NCBI RefSeq assembly: GCF_020177265.1
Contig: NZ_JAIVMC010000003.1
Span: 124,001 to 188,000 of the forward strand
Length of the DNA stretch: 64,000 bases
Origin: Pseudooceanicola marinus
GTDB lineage: Bacteria > Pseudomonadota > Alphaproteobacteria > Rhodobacterales > Rhodobacteraceae
Direction: 5' to 3'
The notes under the pieces were generated by a model, which saw nothing but the letters and a program-made list of their open reading frames with translations, did no database searches and was not told where the DNA came from. Numbering within the stretch: position 1 is the stretch's first letter; each line of letters starts with the position of its first letter. Made by a program: the position numbers and the translations under genes. Shown here piece by piece: positions 1-6,510 of this stretch.

Positions 1-143
1 AGCAGGGCATTGGGGGGATGTGCCGCGGAGGTGGCGCCAGGCGGATCTGGCAGATGTCGCAGGCGTCGCGCACCCGCAGCAGCCCTGCCCGCCTCTTGCC
101 TCGCCCGGGGGGCAGGACCTATCTTCGGGGAAAGGAGCGCGCC

Positions 144-452
144 ATGGATCATCCCCTGATCGACCTCATCAACAGCCGCATCTCCGAGGCCGAGGCCAGA
201 GGGGATTTCAAGGATCTGCCGGGGGCAGGCAAACCGCTGCCTGCGGTTGATGACCCGGAGAACGCGCTTTTGAACCGGATGGTGAAGGAGGCCGGGGGCG
301 AGCCGGAGTTCGTCACCCTGTCGCGCCAGCTGCGTGCCCTGCGCGCGGAGCTGAGGGAGACCGGGGACCGGACCCGGCGCCAGGAGATCCTGAAGGAGAT
401 CTCGATGATGGACGCCCGGATCGACATCGCCCGCAAGGCCTTCTCGCGCTAG
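144..452 (+). CDS. DUF1992 (DnaJ-homologue subfamily C28-like) protein
   Basis: A 102-residue soluble protein. The opening MDHPLIDLINSRISEAEARGDF and the following DLPGAGKPL motif are the hallmark of the DUF1992 family, also called the DnaJ homologue subfamily C member 28 conserved domain. No J-domain HPD is present, so a co-chaperone role is only a family label and the biochemical function is unknown. The start at 144 is chosen because an AAAGGAG ribosome-binding site lies 7 bases upstream; a longer reading from 18 would add an implausible Arg-rich leader. It ends 2 bases before the SRAP gene, so the two are probably co-transcribed. Confidence 0.85.
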   Translation: MDHPLIDLINSRISEAEARGDFKDLPGAGKPLPAVDDPENALLNRMVKEAGGEPEFVTLSRQLRALRAELRETGDRTRRQEILKEISMMDARIDIARKAFSR

Positions 453-454
453 CC

Positions 455-1141
455 ATGTGCGGGCGCATCGCCAATACGCTGCCCCATGATGCCATGGCCC
501 GGCTGTTCGGCGCCCGGCCGGACAACGATCTGCCGGAGGTGCCGCAGTACAACCTGTGTCCGACGCAACCGCTGGCCGTCGTCCGCTCGGATGGCGGGGC
601 GGAAGCGCGCCGGTTCGTCGCCATGCGGTGGGGGTTCCTGCCCCGGTGGTATCAGTCTCCGACCGACGGCCCGCTGCTGATCAATGCCCGGGCGGAAACC
701 ATCGCCGATAAGCCGGCCTTTCGCGAGGCTTGCCGGCAACGCCGCTGTCTGCTGCCGGTGACCGGGTTCTACGAATGGCATCGGACCGGGGATCGCAAGC
801 TACCCTGGTTCTTTTCCCGTACGGACGGGGCGCCTCTGGTAATGGCCGGCATCTGGCAGGCCTGGGGGGAAGGACCCGACAGCCTGCAGACGGTTGCCGT
901 GGTCACCACCTCCGCCAATGCCCTGATGGCGCCGGTGCATCACCGCATGCCGGTGGTGATCGAGGAACCGGACTGGCCGCTCTGGCTGGGCGAGGCGGGC
1001 CATGGGGCCGCACCGCTGATGCGTCCGGCGGACGAAGGCGTGCTGCAGGGCTGGCGCGTGGGGGCAGAGGTCAACTCGAACCGCGCCAGCGGGCCCGAAC
1101 TGATAGAGCCCCTGGTCGAGGATGACGCCGAGCCGATCTGA
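455..1141 (+). CDS. SRAP-family protein (SOS response-associated peptidase, YedK/HMCES type)
   Basis: A 228-residue protein starting Met-Cys-Gly-Arg. In the SRAP family the initiator Met is removed and Cys2 forms a thiazolidine cross-link with abasic sites in single-stranded DNA, shielding them from cleavage. The expected active-site blocks are visible: INARAET (residues 76-82, with Asn77 and Glu81), GFYEW (104-108) and HHRMP (162-166, catalytic-type His). Length matches the family. It follows the DUF1992 gene directly. No LexA box was recognised upstream, so SOS control is not shown by the sequence. Confidence in the family is high. Confidence 0.93.
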   Translation: MCGRIANTLPHDAMARLFGARPDNDLPEVPQYNLCPTQPLAVVRSDGGAEARRFVAMRWGFLPRWYQSPTDGPLLINARAETIADKPAFREACRQRRCLLPVTGFYEWHRTGDRKLPWFFSRTDGAPLVMAGIWQAWGEGPDSLQTVAVVTTSANALMAPVHHRMPVVIEEPDWPLWLGEAGHGAAPLMRPADEGVLQGWRVGAEVNSNRASGPELIEPLVEDDAEPI

Positions 1142-1161
1142 GGGGCGCAGGGCCGGAAGGA

Positions 1162-1818
1162 TCAGCCGCCCGGCGGAGCGTTCAGGATATTGCCCTGCGT
1201 GTCGACGGTATAGACGTGCTGACGGGTCGTCTCGATCCGGCGCACGGCTTCGGTGACGTTGAACCGCTCCGCCAGGCTGGTGGCGACATAGGGGTAGACC
1301 TGCGGATCCGTTTCATCGTCGTTGCTGGTTTCCAGTGCGCGCCCATCGAAGTTGGTCTCGTAGGTGCCCCAATAGCTGTAGCTGTACGTCGTGCCGGTGA
1401 AATCCCAGTCCGTGTCGTGGTCCAGCATGATGGGGTAGCTATTGCGGTAGCCCAGCGTCCCGGAGGCCCAGCTGCCGTCGTTCGCCTCGATCAGCTGGTT
1501 GCTGTTGGTCAGGTTCACGAACATAAGGGTGTCCCCAAGCTGGGCGTGCACCTCTTCAGGGAAAAAGTCGCTGCCGATCAGGTAGATCACATGGGTGATG
1601 CCGGTCGGCTCGACGGGCTCCGGCTCTGGTTCTGGCTCGGGGTCCTCCCAATCGCCGCCGCCGCCACCCCAGCCACCGCCGCCCCAACGACCGCCAGAGC
1701 CATGCCCCTGGGCCTCTGTGGGCGAGGGCGCAAGGCTCAGACCGGCAAAGGCCGACAGCATGAGGCCCGCCAGCAGGGGGCGGGTCGGGAAGGAGCGGAG
1801 GAAGGCACAGAACGACAT
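1162..1818 (-). CDS. secreted protein with Gly-rich and Glu-Pro linkers and a cupredoxin-like domain
   Basis: About 218 residues. An N-terminal signal peptide (MSFCAF start, hydrophobic core, cleavage near PTEAQG) is followed by a Gly/Trp-rich stretch, then an alternating acidic Glu-Pro run, then a folded region. That region contains IGSDFFPEEVHAQLGDTLMF, which resembles the cupredoxin strand pattern (FxPxxxxxxxGDTVxFVN). The usual copper-ligand His after the Asn is absent here (NLTNSNQLIEAND), so copper binding is doubtful. I chose ATG 1818; a GTG at 1827 is possible. It is convergent with the SRAP gene. Function unknown; the cupredoxin reading is inference from a short motif. Confidence 0.6.
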   Translation of the reverse strand: MSFCAFLRSFPTRPLLAGLMLSAFAGLSLAPSPTEAQGHGSGGRWGGGGWGGGGGDWEDPEPEPEPEPVEPTGITHVIYLIGSDFFPEEVHAQLGDTLMFVNLTNSNQLIEANDGSWASGTLGYRNSYPIMLDHDTDWDFTGTTYSYSYWGTYETNFDGRALETSNDDETDPQVYPYVATSLAERFNVTEAVRRIETTRQHVYTVDTQGNILNAPPGG

Positions 1819-1999
1819 GGCTCTCACGGGTAAACGGAATCAGGTCTTCAGTATCCATACGGTCAGAATGCGGCTGTTTTTTGGCCGTCCTCCCGCGGTT
1901 TTCACATGGAATTTCATCCCGATTTCCATGGAACCGGGCGGCGGCGTCGTGGGTTGATACCCAGAGAATTCCCGTCGATTCATCGCAAGGAGATCCGAC

Positions 2000-2371
2000 A
2001 TGGCGACCGCAAAATCCTCCACCGGCAGCAGCGCGAGCACCGAAAGCACGGCCAGCACCACCAAGCCGACCGATCCGTCGGATCCGGCGGCCATCCAGGC
2101 GCAGCTGGATGCGGTGCGCGCCGATATTGCCGAGCTGACGCGCACCCTTGGTGCCTACGGTCAGGCCCAGAAGGATCAGATGACCGCCTCCGCCCGCGCC
2201 CGTGCCGAGAAGCTGAAGCATGACGCCCAGGCCGGCCTGACGGAGGCTGAGGCGCGCGCCCGCGGTGCCTACGACCAGGCCGAAAGCGCCGTGCGCGAGA
2301 ACCCCGCCTCGGCCATGGCCATTGCGGGTGGCGTCGGCTTCCTGCTGGGTCTGGTCCTGTCGCGCCGCTGA
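2000..2371 (+). CDS. DUF883 / ElaB-YqjD-like membrane-anchored protein
   Basis: A 123-residue protein with a Ser/Thr-rich N-terminus, an amphipathic helical middle (about residues 33-95, many Ala/Lys/Glu) and a C-terminal hydrophobic anchor. The end, VRENPASAMAIAGGVGFLLG then LVLSRR, is the classic DUF883 tail. Relatives ElaB, YgaM and YqjD of E. coli are inner-membrane, stationary-phase proteins that tether ribosomes; that role is known of the family and not shown here. An AAGGAGA site sits just before the start. The next gene begins 11 bases downstream and also encodes a small membrane protein, so they are likely one transcript. Confidence 0.85.
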   Translation: MATAKSSTGSSASTESTASTTKPTDPSDPAAIQAQLDAVRADIAELTRTLGAYGQAQKDQMTASARARAEKLKHDAQAGLTEAEARARGAYDQAESAVRENPASAMAIAGGVGFLLGLVLSRR

Positions 2372-2381
2372 GGGGGCGCCG

Positions 2382-2771
2382 ATGCTGACCTGGTTTTCCT
2401 TTGCCCTGCGCCGGATGGCGCTACGCGCTGGCGCGTCGATCGTCGGTGCGATCCTCATGCTCGTGGGGCTGGGCTTCTTCACCGTGGCGCTGTGGATCCT
2501 GTTGGTCGAGATGCGGGACCCGCTGTTCGCGGCCACCGTTCTGGGCGGCATCTACCTTGGCGTCGGCCTGATCGTGCTGGCCCTTGCCATGCGGCATCCG
2601 CGGCGCAAGCTGCCCTATGGCTACCCGCCCGCAGCGCCCGCGCCGCCCGCAGGCGTCGGCGCAGCCGGGGTGCCCGGTGCCACCATGCCGGGCCTCATGG
2701 GCGCGCTGATGCAGGGTGTCGGCGCCGGCATGGCCGCCGGGGCCGCACGCAGGCAGCCGCCGCCGGAGTGA
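2382..2771 (+). CDS. small membrane protein, holin-X / DUF1469-like
   Basis: A 129-residue protein with two transmembrane helices (about residues 18-42 and 48-70) followed by a basic RHPRRK boundary and a Pro/Ala/Gly-rich C-terminus. Placement directly after a DUF883 gene is the arrangement usual for YqjD-YqjE type pairs, where the second member is a putative phage holin-X (DUF1469) family protein. The sequence similarity is weak, so the call rests mainly on topology and context. Start 2382 is taken at MLTWFSF; an earlier in-frame ATG at 2265 overlaps the DUF883 gene and gives no sensible sequence. Confidence 0.6.
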   Translation: MLTWFSFALRRMALRAGASIVGAILMLVGLGFFTVALWILLVEMRDPLFAATVLGGIYLGVGLIVLALAMRHPRRKLPYGYPPAAPAPPAGVGAAGVPGATMPGLMGALMQGVGAGMAAGAARRQPPPE

Positions 2772-2788
2772 TACGCCTCTGACAGGCC

Positions 2789-2816
2789 GGGCCGGGGCCC
2801 ACCGGGGACCCGGCCC
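2789..2816 (+). terminator. GC-rich hairpin, possible terminator
   Basis: GGGCCGGG (2789-2796) pairs perfectly with CCCGGCCC (2809-2816) across a 12-base loop, 18 bases after the stop of the small membrane protein. There is no T-run, so it is a weak or factor-assisted terminator candidate. The remaining bases to 3053 contain an AT-richer patch (about 2860-2925) that probably holds the promoter of the next gene. Confidence 0.4.
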
Positions 2817-3053
2817 AGTCGTTCCCGCGCTTTTGCGTGACGGCTTTCGTCAGCCGTTCATTTGATCGTTCAAAAGGGCGGTTTGGAATAAATATTTGCT
2901 CTGATTTGATTATTTCCGCGACTCGAGATGCCTGACGCGCGCGGCATTCCGTCCCGTGGCGCGGCCTGACCCCTTCCATCCGTATCCGTTCTGAGCTTTG
3001 GTGCCCTCCAGCTACCTGCAGATGCGGGGCATCGGGAAGGGACAGACAGCGCC

Positions 3054-4292
3054 ATGCGTATCGCCATCATCGGGGCCGGGGTCGTCGGGCTGAGCAGCGC
3101 GCTGGCGCTCATCGCGCGCGGGGCCGACGTGACGGTCTTTGACCGCGAGGGGGTGGCCGCCGGCGCCTCTCGCGGAAACGCGGGGATCTTCGCTGATTAC
3201 GCGGTGCTGCCCGAAAGCACTCCGGATATGCTGCGCCAGGTGCCGCGGATGCTGCTGCAACCCGACGGGCCGCTGTCGCTGCGCTGGCGCTACCTGCCGC
3301 GCATCGCGCCCTGGCTGCTGCGGTTTCTAAGGGCCGGGCGCCCCGTGCAGGTGCGTCACGGCACCCTCGCCATGGCGGCGCTGATGGCGCATGTGCGCGG
3401 CGACTGGGATCAACTGCTGTCGCAGATCGGCGCCGAGGATCTGCGCGTGACGCGCGGCGCCCTGCTGGCCTACACCAGCCGCCGCGCCTTCGACGCGGAT
3501 CGCGCTGGCTGGCAGGCCAAGGCCGAACATGGCGCCTGCGACGTGGAGCCGGTGATGGGCGAACGCCTGCACGAAATGGAGCCGTCGCTGACCCGCGATC
3601 TGCATTACGCCATCCACCTTCCCAACCTCAGCCACTGCCTGAACCCCCACGGTCTGGTCGAGCGTCTGGCCCGCGCCGTGCAGCAGCGGGGCGGAGAGCT
3701 GCGCCTGCGCGAGGTGGCGGGCGTGACCCCGACCGAGACCGGCGTGCGCCTGCGCCTGCCGGAAGGGGGCGCGGTGGACTTTGACCGCGTCGTGCTTTGC
3801 GCCGGGGCCCATTCCACGGCGCTGACCCGGTCCCTGGGGCTGAAGATCCCGCTGGAAACGGAACGGGGTTACAACGTCACCCTGCCGGATCCGGGCGTGA
3901 CGCTGTCGCGGCCCGTGTCGATCCCGGAGAAGGGCTATTACATGACGCCTATGTCGGTGGGCCTGCGGATCGGCGGCGGGGTGGAACTGGCCGGGCTGAA
4001 GGCGCCGCCGCGCTGGTCGCGGGTCGAGGTCATGGCCCGCCACGCCGAAACCATGCTGCCGGGGCTGAACCGGGCAGGAGAGGCGCGCTGGATGGGATTC
4101 CGCCCGGCGATGCCCGACACGCTGCCGGTGATCGGCCCGGTGCCCGGCGCCGAACGGGTCGTGCTGGCCTTTGGCCACGGCCACCTGGGCCTGACCCTGG
4201 GCGCTACCACCGGCCAGATGGTGGCCGGCCACATCTATGGCAGCAACAACCGGATTGATCCGATCCCCTACCTGCCGACCCGCTTCGCCTGA
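3054..4292 (+). CDS. FAD-dependent D-amino-acid dehydrogenase-like oxidoreductase (DadA family)
   Basis: A 412-residue protein of the DAO superfamily. The N-terminus MRIAIIGAGVVGLSSALALI is a textbook FAD-binding Rossmann motif (GxGxxG, residues 7-12), followed by the acidic ribose-binding end of strand 2 (VTVFDRE). The region MGFRPAMPDTLPVIGPV (near residues 345-365) and the C-terminal GHGHLGLTLGATTGQMVA are typical of DadA-like proteins. Length matches DadA small subunit (about 415-430). Likely role: oxidative deamination of a D-amino acid or related secondary amine, with electrons passing to the membrane; the substrate cannot be read. It is followed by a PLP enzyme and an Lrp regulator, consistent with amino-acid catabolism. 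Confidence 0.85.
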   Translation: MRIAIIGAGVVGLSSALALIARGADVTVFDREGVAAGASRGNAGIFADYAVLPESTPDMLRQVPRMLLQPDGPLSLRWRYLPRIAPWLLRFLRAGRPVQVRHGTLAMAALMAHVRGDWDQLLSQIGAEDLRVTRGALLAYTSRRAFDADRAGWQAKAEHGACDVEPVMGERLHEMEPSLTRDLHYAIHLPNLSHCLNPHGLVERLARAVQQRGGELRLREVAGVTPTETGVRLRLPEGGAVDFDRVVLCAGAHSTALTRSLGLKIPLETERGYNVTLPDPGVTLSRPVSIPEKGYYMTPMSVGLRIGGGVELAGLKAPPRWSRVEVMARHAETMLPGLNRAGEARWMGFRPAMPDTLPVIGPVPGAERVVLAFGHGHLGLTLGATTGQMVAGHIYGSNNRIDPIPYLPTRFA

Positions 4293-4441
4293 CTGACCGG
4301 CGGGTCCAGTGACGCGCGCCCCGATGCAGAAACCGCGCGTCCCCCGCTCGCCAGAGCATTCAGTGCTGCGCTTGGCCCGATCCGTGGAAACCGATTGCAG
4401 GTCTGGGCCACGTCCTTCCCCAATTTGGAACCGGCTTGCGG

Positions 4442-4450
4442 GCCTAGGCT
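4442..4450 (+). promoter_or_regulatory. CCTAGGCT element, possible promoter -10-like motif
   Basis: GCCTAGGCT lies about 60 bases upstream of the class V aminotransferase start. The same CCTARGCT core recurs before the genes at 39571 and 46229. It could be a shared -10-type element or operator; no clear -35 box was assigned. The 219-base gap from 4293 shows nothing else I can name. Confidence 0.3.
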
Positions 4451-4511
4451 GGTAGATTTGCGGCGACGCCACCGCGGCGGCGCTTCCTCTCCCCAATCCC
4501 GGACCTCAGCC

Positions 4512-5945
4512 ATGACCCCTTCCGATCCCGCCTCCCTCCTGTCCGCCTTCCGCGCCGCCCTGCCGCCGGTGACCGCGCTTGCCAAGGACCTGGTGGGCAA
4601 GGACGCGATGGTCGAGGGCCCGTTCGGGCCGAAGCCCCTGGTCTATGCGGATTATGTCGCCTCCGGCCGGGCGCTGCGCACGCTGGAGATGTTCATGCTG
4701 GAGCGGGTGCTGCCCTTCTACGCCAACAGCCACACCGAGGCGTCCTACTGCGGTGGCGTCATGACCCGGCTGCGCAATGCCGCCCGGGCCACCATCGGCG
4801 CCCATTGCGGGGCGACGCAGGACCATGCGGTCATCTTCGCCGGCAGCGGCGCCACGGCTGGCCTCAATCGTCTGGTCAGCCTGCTGGGCGCGGACCGGGG
4901 CCGGGTGAAGGTCATCATCGGCCCCTACGAACATCATTCCAACATCCTGCCCTGGCGCGAATGCGGCGCCGAGGTCGTCGAACTGCCCGAGGCCGCCGAC
5001 GGCGGGCCGGATCGCGCGGCGCTGGCCACCGCCCTGGCCGATGCGGGGACCTATGATCGGGTGATCTGCGCCTTCTCGGCGGCCTCCAATGTCTCCGGCC
5101 TCATCGCCGACGTGGCCGGGCTGACACGCCAGGCGAAGGCGGCAGGGGCGCTGATGGTCTGGGACTACGCCGGGGGCGGCCCCTACCTGCCGATGGACAT
5201 GCAGCCCGCCGAGGGCGCGGGCATCGACGCGCTGGTCTTCTCGCCACACAAGTTCATCGGCGGCCCGGGCGCCTCGGGCGTGCTGGTGCTGCGCCGCGAT
5301 GCCGTGGTCTCCGACCGGCCCACCTGGGTCGGCGGCGGCACCGTGCGTTTCGTTTCCTCCGAGGGTCACGACTATTCCGATGCGCTGGAGGCGCGCGAGG
5401 AGGCCGGGACGCCCAACGTCGTCGGGGACATCCGCGCGGCCCTGGCGGTGATCGTGAAGGAGCATATCGGTGAGGCCTTCATGACGGCGCGCAACGCCAC
5501 GCTGTCGGCGCGGGCCATTGCCGCCTGGAATGCCGAACCGGGGGTCGAGCTTCTGGGGCTGACCGGCCCCGCGCGCCTGCCGATCCTGTCCTTCCGGATC
5601 CGCAACCCGCGCGGCGGCTATATCCACCAGCAGCTGGCGACCCGGATGCTCAGCGACCGCTACGGCATTCAGGCGCGCGGCGGTTGCGCCTGCGCGGGGC
5701 CCTATGTCCTCGACCTGCTGGGCCATGACGCCGAGGCTGTCGCACGCATTCGCGGCGACATCCTGTCGGGCAAGGAGTTGGAGAAGCCCGGCTTCGTACG
5801 CCTGAACCTGTCGGTCCTGATGTCGGACGCCGAGGTGGAGTTCATACTGCAAAGCGTCGCGGCGCTCTCGCGCGAGGCGCATGAGCTGGTCGATCTCTAC
5901 GAGGCCGATCCCGCGCGCGCGGTCTTTCGCAGCACGGCCGCCTGA
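4512..5945 (+). CDS. class V aminotransferase / cysteine desulfurase-like PLP enzyme
   Basis: A 477-residue fold-type I PLP enzyme. Lys247 in FSPHKFIGGPGASG is the predicted Schiff-base lysine, Asp218 (MVWDYAG) the pyridinium partner and His141-His142 (YEHHSN) the ring-stacking position. A Cys-X-Cys pair (Cys392, Cys394, in RGGCACAGPY) occurs where cysteine desulfurases and selenocysteine lyases carry catalytic Cys. That suggests a sulfur- or selenium-handling activity rather than simple transamination, though many such proteins are uncharacterised. Start 4512 is chosen at MTPSDPASLL; a longer frame from 4395 would cover the putative promoter. It is convergent with the Lrp gene. Confidence 0.8.
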   Translation: MTPSDPASLLSAFRAALPPVTALAKDLVGKDAMVEGPFGPKPLVYADYVASGRALRTLEMFMLERVLPFYANSHTEASYCGGVMTRLRNAARATIGAHCGATQDHAVIFAGSGATAGLNRLVSLLGADRGRVKVIIGPYEHHSNILPWRECGAEVVELPEAADGGPDRAALATALADAGTYDRVICAFSAASNVSGLIADVAGLTRQAKAAGALMVWDYAGGGPYLPMDMQPAEGAGIDALVFSPHKFIGGPGASGVLVLRRDAVVSDRPTWVGGGTVRFVSSEGHDYSDALEAREEAGTPNVVGDIRAALAVIVKEHIGEAFMTARNATLSARAIAAWNAEPGVELLGLTGPARLPILSFRIRNPRGGYIHQQLATRMLSDRYGIQARGGCACAGPYVLDLLGHDAEAVARIRGDILSGKELEKPGFVRLNLSVLMSDAEVEFILQSVAALSREAHELVDLYEADPARAVFRSTAA

Positions 5946-5960
5946 GGCTCCGGTCCCTGT

Positions 5961-5984
5961 CCCCGGCGCGGCGCCGTGCCGGGG
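5961..5984. terminator. bidirectional hairpin terminator between convergent genes
   Basis: CCCCGGC...GCCGGGG arms spanning 5961-5984 fold into a roughly 9-11 bp GC stem (one G-U on one strand) with a short loop, located exactly between the stops of the class V aminotransferase and the Lrp regulator. No long T-run follows. Confidence 0.55.
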
Positions 5985-6446
5985 TCAGATATAGTCGAGG
6001 GGCAGTTCGGTGCTGGACCGGATGGTTTCCATGGCGAACATCGAGGAGACGTCCTGGATCTCGACCTTCTCGATCAGCCGCTGATAGACCTTGTCGTAGG
6101 TGGCGATGTCCGGCACCACGACGCGCAGCATGTAGTCGACATCGCCGGCCAGGCGGAAGACATCCACGATCTCGGGAATGTCGCGGGTCGCCCTGACGAA
6201 GGCGCTGGACCATTCGCGGCTGTGCTGGTTGGTGCGGATCGCCATGAAGACGGACACGCCCACATTCAGCTTCTCCTCGTCCAGCAGGGCGACGCGCCGC
6301 TTGAAATAGCCCTGCTCCTCCAGCTTGCGGATGCGGCGCCAGCAGGGGGTCGTGGTCAGGCCGATCTCCGCCGCGATCTCGGCAATTGGCATCTCGGCGT
6401 TCTTCTGGAGCAATCCGAGGATTTTCTTGTCGAAGGAATCTAGCAT
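5985..6446 (-). CDS. Lrp/AsnC family transcriptional regulator
   Basis: A 153-residue protein starting MLDSFDKKILGLLQKNAEMP, the standard Lrp opening. The N-terminal winged HTH (residues 1-55, with AEIAAEIGLTTTPCWRRIRK as the reading helix region) is followed by the RAM/AsnC ligand-binding domain (about 65-140; VFRLAGDVDYMLRVVVPD). Regulators of this size form dimers to octamers and sense amino acids. Start 6446 fits the family; a longer frame from 6578 would be out of family length. A perfect inverted repeat 26 bases upstream may be its own operator. Likely targets are itself and the neighbouring amino-acid genes, by inference. Confidence 0.92.
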   Translation of the reverse strand: MLDSFDKKILGLLQKNAEMPIAEIAAEIGLTTTPCWRRIRKLEEQGYFKRRVALLDEEKLNVGVSVFMAIRTNQHSREWSSAFVRATRDIPEIVDVFRLAGDVDYMLRVVVPDIATYDKVYQRLIEKVEIQDVSSMFAMETIRSSTELPLDYI

Positions 6447-6471
6447 GAGCCTGACCTGATTGGTGTCGGAG

Positions 6472-6486
6472 GGGAATGATATTCCC
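6472..6486. promoter_or_regulatory. perfect inverted repeat upstream of the Lrp gene
   Basis: GGGAAT (6472-6477), 3-base spacer, ATTCCC (6481-6486). It lies in the 64-base gap between the end of the Mo reductase gene and the Lrp start, a good position for autoregulation. Confidence 0.4.
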
Positions 6487-6510
6487 ATCTCTCCGGGAAG
6501 TGTAGGTGTC

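Noticed and set aside
1-143. Possible partial gene at the left edge
   Set aside because: No reading frame with a recognisable C-terminus and no stop in convincing context; left unassigned.
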